This document shows, in pieces, positions 18,647 through 27,348 of a stretch of DNA of 64,000 nucleotides. Position 1 is the stretch's first letter. Every line of letters begins with the position of its first letter. Location of the stretch: assembly GCA_048493715.1 (NCBI GenBank), contig JBGDCZ010000012.1:1-64000 (forward strand). The letters are read 5' to 3'. A program made the position numbers and the translations under genes. The notes under the pieces are model-generated. The model ran no database searches, was not told the DNA's origin, and worked only from the letters and a program-made list of their open reading frames with translations. This stretch comes from Arsenophonus sp048493715. Lineage in GTDB: Bacteria > Pseudomonadota > Gammaproteobacteria > Enterobacterales > Enterobacteriaceae.

Positions 18647-19210
18647 ATGAATGAACATAATAAAATAATGACCTGTTATGGTTCAGTAGAACAACATATT
18701 ATTGACAAAGCTCGTCACATAAAATTACTAATTTGTGATGTTGATGGTGTTATGACTGATGGTTTGATTTATATGGGAAATAATGGTGAAGAACTAAAAG
18801 CATTCAATGTAAAAGATGGTTACGGTATACGTTGTTTACTAACTTCGACTATTGAAGTCGCCATTATAACTGGAAGTAAGGCCAAATTATTGGAAGATCG
18901 TGCCAAAACACTCGGTATTAATTATCTTTACCAAGGACAAAGTGAAAAAAAATTAGCTTATAATGATCTAATAACTCGATTAAAACTCCAACCGCAACGG
19001 ATCGCTTACATTGGTGATGATCTAATTGATTGGCCTGTCATGTCCCTGATAGGGCTTTCAGTGGCTGTAGCTGATGCACACCCAATATTGTTAAGTAAAG
19101 CGCATTATGTTACATATCGAGCAGGAGGCAAAGGTGCTGTACGTGAAATTTGCGATCTAATCCTGCTGGCGCAAAATAAGCTAGAAAGTGCCCATGGTTT
19201 ATCAATATAG
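18647..19210 (+). CDS. kdsC: 3-deoxy-D-manno-octulosonate 8-phosphate phosphatase KdsC
   Basis: HAD-family phosphatase of 187 residues (188 in E. coli) producing Kdo. The nucleophile and acid/base aspartates are in LLICDVDGVMTDG (about 29-31), motif II Thr/Ser is in VAIITGSKAK, and the metal-binding Asp pair is in IAYIGDDLIDWPVM. The family normally has two Asp in the GDDxxD motif, and both are present. It lies 18 bases after kdsD, indicating one operon. The stop codon is TAG. Confidence 0.98.
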   Translation: MNEHNKIMTCYGSVEQHIIDKARHIKLLICDVDGVMTDGLIYMGNNGEELKAFNVKDGYGIRCLLTSTIEVAIITGSKAKLLEDRAKTLGINYLYQGQSEKKLAYNDLITRLKLQPQRIAYIGDDLIDWPVMSLIGLSVAVADAHPILLSKAHYVTYRAGGKGAVREICDLILLAQNKLESAHGLSI

Positions 19211-19227
19211 GCAAAAATGAAACGACA

Positions 19228-19818
19228 ATGAGCAAATTTAAGATTTGGCTTAACATTATATTAACACTAATTGTCTTAGCGCTTATCGGCTGGAATTTAG
19301 CTGATTTTAATCAATCAAAAGCACCTCTAATGTTTGATAACAGTCAACCAAATTATCAAATTGGTCATGCCACCACTCATGTCTACGATCCGCTAGGTAA
19401 ATTAGCTTATAAACTGATAACAGATGAGACACATCACTTTTCGAGTAATAAAATTAGCTGGTTCATCAATCCAGTGTTAACAACTTATGACACAAAGAGT
19501 ATACCGACTTGGTCCATACGTGCTAATAAAGCCAAACTAACGAGTGACAATATGCTCTATTTATATGGTAATGTTCAAGTAAATAGCTTAAATCCAGCTT
19601 CTGATTTACAACAAATTTTGACGGAAAATGCCACTGTTAATTTAATTATTCAGGATGTTTCGTCCGATGATAAGGTCACAGTAATTGGTATTGGTTTACG
19701 ATCAGTGGGTATGAAAATGCGCGGTAATATGCGAACACGTACCGCAGAGTTAATGGAAGATGTAAAAACCTATTATGAAATCCCAAATAAGCAAAAAGCT
19801 CCCGAAGGAGACCATTAA
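19228..19818 (+). CDS. lptC: LPS export protein LptC
   Basis: The 196-residue bitopic inner-membrane protein has an N-terminal helix (about 6-25) and a periplasmic beta-jellyroll domain. It bridges the LptB2FG ABC transporter to periplasmic LptA. Conserved segments include DETHHFSSNKISWFINPVLTTYD, IPTWSIRANKAKLTSDNMLYLYGNV (partial) and KMRGNMRTRTAELMEDVKTYYEI. The start is ATG at 19228. Its stop codon lies directly in front of the lptA start. Confidence 0.96.
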   Translation: MSKFKIWLNIILTLIVLALIGWNLADFNQSKAPLMFDNSQPNYQIGHATTHVYDPLGKLAYKLITDETHHFSSNKISWFINPVLTTYDTKSIPTWSIRANKAKLTSDNMLYLYGNVQVNSLNPASDLQQILTENATVNLIIQDVSSDDKVTVIGIGLRSVGMKMRGNMRTRTAELMEDVKTYYEIPNKQKAPEGDH

Positions 19819-19819
19819 A

Positions 19820-20374
19820 ATGATATTGGCAAAAAAGATCTTCATCAATGCAGCACTTACTAGCACAATATTCATATTAAGCCTACCCGTAGTAGCGCTT
19901 AAAAGTGATTCACAACAACCCATTCAGATTGATTCTGTCAAACAGTCACTAGATTTAGAAAAAAATATTACCACATTCACAGAAAATGTTGTCATAAAAC
20001 AAGGTTCTATTGATGTTCGAGCTGATAAAGTCGTTGTTACTCGCTCTAATGGTGACGCCAAAAAGATAATTATTGAAGCTTATGGTACACCAGCGACCTT
20101 CTATCAACTACAAGATGATGGTAAACCTATCAAAGGTCACAGCGATAAAATGCGTTACGAAATGGAGAAAGAGTTGGTTATTCTAACTGGTAATGCTTAT
20201 CTGGAACAACTGGACAGCAATATTAAAGGTGACAAAATTACCTACTTAGTCCCTACCCAACAAATGGAAGCTTTCAGCGATAAAGGGAAACGAGTGACGA
20301 CCATATTGTTACCTTCCCAATTACAAGAAAAAGGTCCTGGCGTAAAAAGTACCAATAATAGCAAGAGTAAATAA
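19820..20374 (+). CDS. lptA: LPS transport periplasmic protein LptA
   Basis: The 184-residue protein has a signal peptide (about 1-28, ending near LPVVA). The OstA-like beta-jellyroll follows (TTFTENVVIKQGSIDVRADKVVV; LTGNAYLEQLDSNIKGDKITYLV). It forms the periplasmic bridge from LptC to LptDE. The ATG at 19820 is chosen because GAAGGAG precedes it and it gives a normal signal sequence; an in-frame ATG at 19775 inside lptC would not. It touches lptC, consistent with coupling. Confidence 0.96.
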   Translation: MILAKKIFINAALTSTIFILSLPVVALKSDSQQPIQIDSVKQSLDLEKNITTFTENVVIKQGSIDVRADKVVVTRSNGDAKKIIIEAYGTPATFYQLQDDGKPIKGHSDKMRYEMEKELVILTGNAYLEQLDSNIKGDKITYLVPTQQMEAFSDKGKRVTTILLPSQLQEKGPGVKSTNNSKSK

Positions 20375-20381
20375 TTAAAAA

Positions 20382-21107
20382 ATGGCTAAATTAACTGCGA
20401 AACATTTGGCAAAAACCTATAAAAACCGTAAGGTTGTTGAAGATGTTAGCCTGGTGGTCAGTTCAGGTGAAATTGTTGGTTTACTTGGCCCCAACGGTGC
20501 AGGTAAAACGACAACCTTTTATATGGTAGTTGGTATCGTTCCTCGTAATACCGGCAAAATTACTATCGATAATGAAGATATTAGTTTGCTTCCTCTGCAT
20601 GAACGGGCTCGTAGGGGAATAGGCTATTTACCACAAGAAGCCTCTATATTTCGTCGGCTAAACGTTTACGACAATCTGATGGCGGTATTAGAAATTCGTA
20701 ACGATTTGACCTCCGAAGAAAAACATGAACGTGCCGAAGAGCTGATGGAAGAATTTAGTATTACTCATTTGAGAAATAATCTTGGTCAATCGCTCTCTGG
20801 TGGCGAGCGTCGTCGGGTAGAAATTGCTCGTGTGCTAGCAGCGAACCCTAAATTTATTCTTTTAGATGAACCTTTTGCCGGTGTTGATCCGATCTCGGTA
20901 TTAGATATAAAAAAAATAATTCAACACTTAAGGGATTATGGCTTAGGCGTATTAATTACCGATCATAATGTGAGAGAAACATTAGATGTCTGTGAACGCG
21001 CTTACATTGTCAACCAAGGCCATCTCATTGCTTACGGAACTCCTAAAGAGATTTTAGAAAATGAGCAAGTCAAACGTGTCTATTTAGGAGAAGGTTTCCG
21101 CCTCTAG
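20382..21107 (+). CDS. lptB: LPS export ABC transporter ATPase LptB
   Basis: ABC ATPase of 241 residues, the E. coli length, powering LPS extraction by LptB2FG. Walker A GPNGAGKTTTFYM is near residue 37, the signature SLSGGERRRVEIAR near 138, Walker B FILLDEPFAGVDP near 158, and the H-loop is in VLITDHNVRETL. The stop codon is TAG. It lies seven bases after lptA. Confidence 0.99.
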   Translation: MAKLTAKHLAKTYKNRKVVEDVSLVVSSGEIVGLLGPNGAGKTTTFYMVVGIVPRNTGKITIDNEDISLLPLHERARRGIGYLPQEASIFRRLNVYDNLMAVLEIRNDLTSEEKHERAEELMEEFSITHLRNNLGQSLSGGERRRVEIARVLAANPKFILLDEPFAGVDPISVLDIKKIIQHLRDYGLGVLITDHNVRETLDVCERAYIVNQGHLIAYGTPKEILENEQVKRVYLGEGFRL

Positions 21108-21169
21108 CCATGACTAATTAAAGTTGGTAATTTTTATATCATGTTATTCCAAGAGGCTAAGCCAATTTT

Positions 21170-22612
21170 ATGAAACAGAGTTTGCAACTCCGACTCAGTC
21201 AGCAGTTGGCGATGACACCACAACTACAACAAGCAATTCGTTGGTTGCAACTTTCAACATTAGAACTACAACACGAAATTCAACAAGCTCTTGAAACAAA
21301 TCCTTTACTTGAACAAGACGACGACCTCTATCAGGAAATTGAAACATTAGATATTAATGATAATGACCCAGCGGCACTTGATAGTTTTGACGCGATTAAA
21401 CAAAATGCTCTAGCTGATGAATTACCGTTAGACGCTAATTGGGAAGAAATTTATACTTCAGATAGCCATGCAAACATATCTAGCAATTTTACCAATAATG
21501 ATTTTCCTCTCTACCAGGGGGAAACTTTACAAACACTACAAGATTATTTGGCTTGGCAAGCATCATTAACTCCCTTTACTGAAATAGATGCAGCAATTGC
21601 TACCGCCATTATTGATGCTGTCGATGAATCAGGTTATTTAACCACCTCTATTGAAGATATTCACGCCGGTTTAGCACTACCGGATATTAGCCTGGAAGAA
21701 GTTGAGATTGTGCTAAAAAGGATCCAGCATTTTGATCCAATTGGCGTCGCAGCAAAAAATTTAAAAGACTGCTTACTCATTCAGTTATCAGCTTTACCTG
21801 TCGATACTCCTTTTCTAAAAGAAGCTAAACTGGTAATTAACGACTATTTAGGTTTACTAGCCAATCGTGATTTCCGACAACTTAGCCGCAAGGCAAAATT
21901 AAAAGAAACGGTCTTGAAAGAAGCTATCGATATGATCCAACGATTAGATCCTAAACCAGGACAAAATATTCAAACCAATGAGCCACAATATATTGTACCC
22001 GATGCTTTGGTTCGCAAAATACATAATCACTGGCAAGTAGAACTAAATACAGAAAATATTCCACGGTTAAAAATCAATCAACATTATGCTTCGCTAGGTA
22101 AGTACTCTCATAATCAAGAAGATAACCTCTTTATTCGTAATAACTTGCAAGAAGCTAAGTGGTTAATAAAAAGTTTAGAAAGTCGTAATGAAACTTTATT
22201 AAAAGTTGCCCAATGTATTGTTGAGAATCAACAACAATTTTTTGAACATGGTGAAGAGTATATGAAACCTATGGTGCTAGCTGATATTGCTTATCAGGTT
22301 GATATGCACGAATCGACGATTTCCCGTGTGACGTCACAAAAATATCTGTATAGTCCAAGAGGCATTTTTGAGCTGAAATACTTTTTCTCCAGTCATGTCA
22401 ATATAGATACAGGCGGAGAAGCCTCCTCTATCGCTATACGTGCTCTAGTAAAAAAACTGATTGCGGCAGAGAACCCTGTAAAACCCTTGAGTGATAACAA
22501 ATTAACGAGCATACTAGCAGAACAGGGTATTCAAATTGCTCGTCGTACAGTTGCTAAATATCGAGAGTCTCTATCCATTCCACCCTCTAATCAGCGTAAA
22601 AAACTGATTTGA
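21170..22612 (+). CDS. rpoN: RNA polymerase sigma-54 factor RpoN
   Basis: The 480-residue protein (477 in E. coli) has the Gln-rich activator-interacting region I (about 1-50, LQLRLSQQLAMTPQLQQAIRWLQLS), an acidic region II, and core binding region III. The C-terminal DNA-binding part has a helix-turn-helix (IAYQVDMHESTISRVTSQKY) and the RpoN box ARRTVAKYRE near the end. Every sigma-54 promoter needs an enhancer-binding activator; none is encoded in this window. The neighbours hpf-ptsN-rapZ form the standard rpoN operon. Confidence 0.98.
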   Translation: MKQSLQLRLSQQLAMTPQLQQAIRWLQLSTLELQHEIQQALETNPLLEQDDDLYQEIETLDINDNDPAALDSFDAIKQNALADELPLDANWEEIYTSDSHANISSNFTNNDFPLYQGETLQTLQDYLAWQASLTPFTEIDAAIATAIIDAVDESGYLTTSIEDIHAGLALPDISLEEVEIVLKRIQHFDPIGVAAKNLKDCLLIQLSALPVDTPFLKEAKLVINDYLGLLANRDFRQLSRKAKLKETVLKEAIDMIQRLDPKPGQNIQTNEPQYIVPDALVRKIHNHWQVELNTENIPRLKINQHYASLGKYSHNQEDNLFIRNNLQEAKWLIKSLESRNETLLKVAQCIVENQQQFFEHGEEYMKPMVLADIAYQVDMHESTISRVTSQKYLYSPRGIFELKYFFSSHVNIDTGGEASSIAIRALVKKLIAAENPVKPLSDNKLTSILAEQGIQIARRTVAKYRESLSIPPSNQRKKLI

Positions 22613-22634
22613 ATTAACTGAGAAGGAAGATACT

Positions 22635-22922
22635 ATGGAATTTCAAATTACTGGCCAAAATATTAAAATTACAGAAGCTTTGCGCCAAACCGTTGAAGAG
22701 AAGTATTCAAAATTCGAACAATACTTTGACCATATCAATAGAATTCATGTAATTTTAAAAGTACAGAAATTTAATCAAATTGCTGAAGCAACGGCGAAAG
22801 TTAATGGGGCAGAGCTGCATGCTTCTGCTCAAGAGGACGATATGTACGCTGCTATTGATGCCATGGTAGAAAAAATGGCACGTCAGCTTACTAAACATAA
22901 AGAAAAATTGAAACAACATTAA
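22635..22922 (+). CDS. hpf: Ribosome hibernation promoting factor Hpf
   Basis: The 95-residue short HPF has the S30AE/YfiA beta-alpha-beta fold (MEFQITGQNIKITEALRQTVEEKYSKF; DMYAAIDAMVEKMARQL). It promotes formation of 100S ribosome dimers in stationary phase, together with RMF in gammaproteobacteria. GAAGGAAG provides the ribosome-binding site. It lies 22 bases after rpoN. Confidence 0.97.
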   Translation: MEFQITGQNIKITEALRQTVEEKYSKFEQYFDHINRIHVILKVQKFNQIAEATAKVNGAELHASAQEDDMYAAIDAMVEKMARQLTKHKEKLKQH

Positions 22923-22987
22923 TTTGTGTTATTAAATAACAAGGGCACTATGACACTAAATATAGATTATCGATATTAGTATCATTC

Positions 22988-23018
22988 ATACCAGATATTC
23001 GTTATAGATATCTGGTAT
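22988..23018. repeat. 11-bp inverted repeat upstream of ptsN
   Basis: ATACCAGATAT (22988-22998) and ATATCTGGTAT (23008-23018) are perfect reverse complements around a nine-base loop. The right arm runs into TATAAT (23016-23021), a consensus -10 hexamer. It could be an operator over a ptsN promoter, or an mRNA hairpin between hpf and ptsN. There is no T-tract, so simple termination is unlikely. Confidence 0.6.
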
Positions 23019-23041
23019 AATTGCCCTAAGTGATAAATCCA

Positions 23042-23509
23042 ATGAACAGTGAAAAAAAATTATCATTAAGCTCGGTATTAACACCATCATGTACACTAAA
23101 TAATGTGCATTGTACGAGTAAAAAACGAGTGCTAGAAATTATTAGTGAAGTTGCTGCAACTGCACTGAATGTACCTGAAAGTGTCATTTTTGACTCATTA
23201 CTAACCCGTGAAAAAGTAGGCACAACCGGTATTGGTGGAGGTATTGCAATTCCGCATGGCAAATTAAATGACAGTTATTCATCCGACACAGTGGGTGTCT
23301 TTCTTCACTTAGATGAGCCGATTGCTTTTGATGCTATTGATAATCAGTCAGTTGATTTACTGTTTGCATTATTAGTTCCTTCGGAGCAATGTAAGACACA
23401 TTTACATACACTCTCTTTAATTGCTAAACGGTTGGCTGACAAAAACTTATGTCGTCGTTTACGCACTACACAAAGTAATGAAGAACTTTATAAAATCATT
23501 ACTGAATAA
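23042..23509 (+). CDS. ptsN: PTS-Ntr EIIA component PtsN
   Basis: The 155-residue EIIA-Ntr is the terminal phosphate acceptor of the nitrogen PTS and regulates KdpD, TrkA and sigma-54/sigma-S related processes. The phosphorylated His is in GIAIPHGKLND (about 73), and the downstream core ALLVPSEQCKTHLHTLSLIAKRLAD is conserved. The ATG at 23042 is preferred over GTG at 23030 from family alignment. Its phosphate donor NPr (ptsO) is broken just downstream of rapZ, so PtsN may be permanently unphosphorylated unless HPr substitutes. Confidence 0.96.
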   Translation: MNSEKKLSLSSVLTPSCTLNNVHCTSKKRVLEIISEVAATALNVPESVIFDSLLTREKVGTTGIGGGIAIPHGKLNDSYSSDTVGVFLHLDEPIAFDAIDNQSVDLLFALLVPSEQCKTHLHTLSLIAKRLADKNLCRRLRTTQSNEELYKIITE

Positions 23510-23577
23510 CGGTTTTAAAAAATCTATACCAAAAATTATTAGTTTTTTATTGCGCAGAAACTTAAGGGGTATTACTC

Positions 23578-24432
23578 ATGGTGCTGATGATAGTCAGTGG
23601 CCGTTCTGGTTCAGGTAAATCTGTTGCTCTTCGAGCGCTGGAGGATATGGGCTTTTATTGTGTTGACAATCTCCCCGTGACTTTACTGCCAGAATTAGCC
23701 AATACACTTGCTGAACGACAAACTTCAGCCGCCGTGAGTATTGATGTTCGCAATATGCCAGACAACCCGGAAATTTTCGAGAAAGCATTGAAGAATTTAC
23801 CTGCGGGCTTTTCCCCACAATTACTTTTTCTCGATGCCGATCGTAATACACTTATCAGAAGATATAGTGATACACGACGTTTACACCCACTCTCTAGCAA
23901 AACTTTATCATTAGAAAGCGCTATTGATGAGGAAAATGAATTATTAGAACCACTACGCTCACGAGCTGATTTAGTCATCGATACCTCTGAAATGTCGGTG
24001 CATGAACTTGCTGAAATGCTAAGAGCACGTCTATTAGGTAAACGCGATCGTGAACTTACCATGGTATTTGAATCCTTTGGCTTCAAGCATGGTATTCCAA
24101 TCGATGCAGATTATGTATTTGATGTCCGTTTTTTACCTAATCCACATTGGGATCCCAAATTGCGTCCTATGACTGGCCTCGATCGTCCAGTTGCAGCCTT
24201 TCTTGACCGACACACAGAAGTGCATAATTTTATTTATCAAACACGTAGTTACCTTGAATTATGGCTACCCATGTTAGAATCTAATAATCGTAGCTATTTA
24301 ACGATTGCGATCGGTTGTACTGGCGGTAAGCACCGCTCAGTGTATGTTGCCGAACAACTGGCAGACTACTTTCGCTCTAGAGGAAAAAATGTTCAATCAC
24401 GTCATCGAACGTTAGAAAAGAGAAAATCATGA
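23578..24432 (+). CDS. rapZ: RNase adapter protein RapZ
   Basis: The 284-residue protein is identical in length to E. coli RapZ. It starts MVLMIVSGRSGSGKSVALRAL with the Walker A motif, and the C-terminal domain contains IAIGCTGGKHRSVYVAEQLA and the basic tail SRHRTLEKRKS. RapZ binds GlcN6P and guides the sRNAs GlmY and GlmZ with RNase E to tune glmS expression. The stop codon overlaps the ATG of the decayed ptsO. Confidence 0.98.
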   Translation: MVLMIVSGRSGSGKSVALRALEDMGFYCVDNLPVTLLPELANTLAERQTSAAVSIDVRNMPDNPEIFEKALKNLPAGFSPQLLFLDADRNTLIRRYSDTRRLHPLSSKTLSLESAIDEENELLEPLRSRADLVIDTSEMSVHELAEMLRARLLGKRDRELTMVFESFGFKHGIPIDADYVFDVRFLPNPHWDPKLRPMTGLDRPVAAFLDRHTEVHNFIYQTRSYLELWLPMLESNNRSYLTIAIGCTGGKHRSVYVAEQLADYFRSRGKNVQSRHRTLEKRKS

Positions 24433-24693
24433 CCGTCTATCAACGCATTATCATAAAAAACCAGCTGGGTATGTATGCTCGGCCAGCCATAATGCTTTTT
24501 TAACTGATCCAATAATTTAAATCTAAGGTGATCCTACGCAATTGCCATAAGATAGAAGCACAAGCAGATAGTGTCATAGCGATGTTGATGCTAGACTCAG
24601 AGCAAGGCAGTTATATCGATTTTGAAGTAACCGGTCTAGCAAGCTCTGGCAGCAATTATTGAACTTTTTCATGATAAACTTGCAGACGATTAA
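24429..24693 (+). pseudogene. ptsO: Phosphocarrier NPr (ptsO), degraded
   Basis: The ATG at 24429 overlaps the rapZ stop, the normal arrangement. The translation begins MTVYQRIIIKNQLGMYARPAIMLF and then hits TAA near 24501. Similarity resumes in another frame (KIEAQADSVIAMLMLDSEQG, then FEVTG) and ends in a third frame with AIIELFHDKLADD at 24693. The phosphorylatable histidine of the LGMHARPA motif is replaced by tyrosine, so even the undisturbed N-terminus is catalytically dead. At least two frameshifts are present. Confidence 0.93.
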
Positions 24694-24998
24694 AAAGTCT
24701 TTTTCAAAAAATTTAATTAAATCAACGTTATTAGTTACTAGAGTAATTTTTCACTACTATTCACACATCAATATTAAGCGATGTCAGCTAACTATATTAT
24801 TTTTAAATGTAATCTAATACCCTGTGGCAAAGTAGCGTAAAAGCCAGTCTGCTACAACTTGCAAGCTACTGAACTGACTTCAAGCCTATGGCTGGCGTTA
24901 GCTAATGTCTCTTCTCATTGCATGATGGATATCACCTTAGTCATTGAGTCTGCAAAAATTTTCTCAATCGTCTACAGCAAGTTATGCGCAGAATTAAA
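24694..24998. other. Spacer between dead ptsO and pmbA
   Basis: About 305 bases without a recognisable gene. An open frame at 24859-25047 (+) overlaps the pmbA 3' end antisense and has no recognisable similarity. No terminator was identified. Confidence 0.5.
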
Positions 24999-26339
24999 TT
25001 ACTGGCCGGCAACATGTATTTCCGCTAATAATACCGAACCACATTGAATATTACTACGCGTTTCAATATCGTTACCTATCGTTACTATATTAGCCCACAT
25101 CTGTTTTAAATTACCTGCAATAGTAATTTCACTGACAGGATATTGTATTACTCCGTTTTCGACCCAAAAACCGGCTGCTCCTCGAGAATAATCTCCTGTT
25201 ACCGAGCTAACGCCTTGACCCATCAACTCAGTGACGACTAATCCCGTTCCCATTTCTCGTAGTAAAGCAGCAAAATCTAACCCCTGGCCTGCAATATGCC
25301 AATTATGAATACCACCAGCATGACCGGTACTTTTCAAGCCAAGCTTGCGTGCTGAATAAGTAGTGAGTAACCAAGTGTGTAATATCCCTTGCTCAACAAT
25401 ATTACGTGGGATTGTATTGACCCCTTCACTATCAAAGGGAGATGACGCTAGTCCACCAATCAGATGTGGGTTTTCCTGAATGGTTAACCAAGTAGGAAAA
25501 ATTTGCTTACCCAGGCTGTCTAATAAAAAAGAGGAGCTTCGATAAATACTTGTACCACTAATCGCACCAACCAAATGACCAAATAAACCTGTTGCCACCT
25601 CAGCGGCAAAAATGACCGGCGTCTTCATTGTGGTTAATTTACGCGGTGAAAGTAGGGCTAAAGTTCGACGAGCAGCCTCTTGTCCGACCCATTGCGGTGA
25701 TTGTAAATCTTCTAAACGCCGAGCGATGGTATAAGCATAATCACGTTCCATGCCCTCATTTTCCTGTGCGACCACACAACTTGACATTGAGTGACGACTC
25801 GAACAATAGCTCTGTAACATTCCGTGTGTATTACCAAACACTCTAATGCCATAATGACTATTAAAGCGGCCACCTTCGCTATTTTTAATTCTTTCATCCG
25901 CATTTAAAGCAGACAGCTCAGCTTGACTTGCCAATTGGATGGCCTTGTTTACATCAATATCAAAGGGATAAAAGAGTTTTAAATCAGGTGATTGATAAGC
26001 TAAAAGTTCAGCGTCTGCCAAGCCAGTAAAAGGATCTTCTGAAGTATATTGAGCAATATCAATAGCCGCCTGCACAGTACGCTTAATTGCTGCTGGATGT
26101 AAATTAGTTGATGAAGCACTGCCTTTCCGTCGCTGATGATAAACCGTGATCCCGAGTGCCCCATCACTATTAAATTCAATATTTTCAGTTTCACCAAACC
26201 GTGTACTTACACTAATACCTGTTGATTTATTAATAGCCACTTCTGCTGCATCACAACTCGCTTTTGCCATTGATAATGCGTATGCAACCGTTTCTTCTAA
26301 TTGTTTACGTTGTAATAAAACCTGTTCCGTCAAACTCAT
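24999..26339 (-). CDS. pmbA: Metalloprotease subunit PmbA (TldE)
   Basis: The 446-residue protein (450 in E. coli) forms the TldD/TldE heterodimeric protease that processes microcin B17 and degrades unfolded peptides such as CcdA. TldE lacks the HExxxH zinc motif, as expected. Diagnostic segments include SSPFDSEGVNTIPRNIVEQG, SARKLGLKSTGHAGG and GDYSRGAAGFWVENGVIQYPVSE (partial). It is divergent from darP. Its partner tldD lies 1.5 kb away, beyond the barstar locus. Confidence 0.97.
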   Translation of the reverse strand: MSLTEQVLLQRKQLEETVAYALSMAKASCDAAEVAINKSTGISVSTRFGETENIEFNSDGALGITVYHQRRKGSASSTNLHPAAIKRTVQAAIDIAQYTSEDPFTGLADAELLAYQSPDLKLFYPFDIDVNKAIQLASQAELSALNADERIKNSEGGRFNSHYGIRVFGNTHGMLQSYCSSRHSMSSCVVAQENEGMERDYAYTIARRLEDLQSPQWVGQEAARRTLALLSPRKLTTMKTPVIFAAEVATGLFGHLVGAISGTSIYRSSSFLLDSLGKQIFPTWLTIQENPHLIGGLASSPFDSEGVNTIPRNIVEQGILHTWLLTTYSARKLGLKSTGHAGGIHNWHIAGQGLDFAALLREMGTGLVVTELMGQGVSSVTGDYSRGAAGFWVENGVIQYPVSEITIAGNLKQMWANIVTIGNDIETRSNIQCGSVLLAEIHVAGQ

Positions 26340-26521
26340 TGATATCGTCCAAAAATAGAAAATAAAATCAACTCAACAAATACTTATCTTCACTTGAAAA
26401 TAAATCCTCTATAACATTAAAGCTATTTTCCCAGTTACAATAGAGATAAGATGTTAACATATCAGACGACAACTTATTCTGAAATAAATTAATTCTTCGT
26501 CTTGCAAAGAGGAAAGCCGTG

Positions 26522-27061
26522 ATGGCGAACCAGCCCAATAACTGGTTCGATGAAAACGCCGATAATATAGATAACGATGAAATCATCTGGGTCAGTAAAA
26601 GCGAAATTAAGCGTGATGCCGAAGCGCTAAAAAAGTTGGGAGCTGAACTGGTTGAACTTAGTAAACATGAACTAGAACGCATTCCACTGGATGAAGAATT
26701 ACAAGCAGCCATCGAATTAGCACAAAAAATTAAGCGTGAAGGGCGTCGTCGCCAGTTACACTTTATTGGTAAATTACTCAGAACGCAAGATCCTCAACCT
26801 ATTTATGACGCCTTAGCCAAACTAAAAAATCGCCACAACCAACAAATCGTCATATTACATAAGATTGAAGCTTTACGTAATCAATTATTAGAGCATGGCG
26901 ATAACGCTATCACAGATGTCATACGTTTATTTCCCTTAGCTGATCGTCAACAGCTACGTACCCTAATTCGTAATTGTAAGAAGGAAAGAGAGGACAATAA
27001 ACCCGCCAAAGCCTATCGCCAACTTTTTAAGTACTTAAAGGCATTACCTGAAAGTGTCTGA
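26522..27061 (+). CDS. darP: Ribosome biogenesis factor DarP (YjgA, DUF615)
   Basis: The 179-residue DUF615 protein associates with late 50S assembly intermediates. It has the acidic N-terminus followed by EIIWVSKSEIKRDAEALKKLG, IKREGRRRQLHFIGKLLR and LFPLADRQQLRTLIRNCKKE, all characteristic. The ATG at 26522 follows an AGAGGAAA ribosome-binding site; GTG one codon upstream is the alternative. The last 49 bases overlap the 3' end of the barstar-like gene on the opposite strand. Confidence 0.96.
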   Translation: MANQPNNWFDENADNIDNDEIIWVSKSEIKRDAEALKKLGAELVELSKHELERIPLDEELQAAIELAQKIKREGRRRQLHFIGKLLRTQDPQPIYDALAKLKNRHNQQIVILHKIEALRNQLLEHGDNAITDVIRLFPLADRQQLRTLIRNCKKEREDNKPAKAYRQLFKYLKALPESV

Positions 27062-27345
27062 TCTGACTGAGACTGGGAGGATCGACAATGAAATATTAAT
27101 TGTCCTCCCAATGCTTCTTCAGCTTCTCTAAAAACAGTTATCACATTAGCAAATTTTGTTAACTGATGTTTATTTATATGAGAAAAAATAATCTCGACAG
27201 GTAAAGCAATTTCACCGGTCAATACATCCAAAAGTGCATCCAAATTTTGACCAAACCATGCTGGCAAATCAAAAACCAACATCGCTTTTTGATAAAAATC
27301 AGGCAGATTGTTTATTTCACGAAAATCAAACTCAATACAATGCAT
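27013..27345 (-). CDS. Barstar-family RNase inhibitor (YhcO-like)
   Basis: The 110-residue protein has the barstar fold: FDFREINNLPDFYQKAMLVFDLPAWFGQNLDALLDVL, where the WFGxNLDAL helix forms the inhibitor face, then an EAEEAL segment. It resembles E. coli YhcO (about 90 residues) but carries an extra tail of about 20 residues, whose DNA is antisense to the darP 3' end. The start lies three bases after the stop of a barnase-type RNase gene, the arrangement of a barnase-barstar pair. The RNase is frameshifted, so the inhibitor is now without its cognate toxin. It may be kept for another ribonuclease, or be decaying slowly. Confidence 0.9.
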   Translation of the reverse strand: MHCIEFDFREINNLPDFYQKAMLVFDLPAWFGQNLDALLDVLTGEIALPVEIIFSHINKHQLTKFANVITVFREAEEALGGQLIFHCRSSQSQSDQTLSGNAFKYLKSWR

Positions 27346-27348
27346 TAT

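Noticed and set aside
23655..24086. 143-codon open frame antisense to rapZ
   Set aside because: Ser/Arg-rich translation typical of an antisense shadow; rapZ is intact on the plus strand.
24859..25047. 62-codon open frame after ptsO
   Set aside because: Overlaps the 3' end of pmbA antisense, with no family resemblance and no ribosome-binding site.
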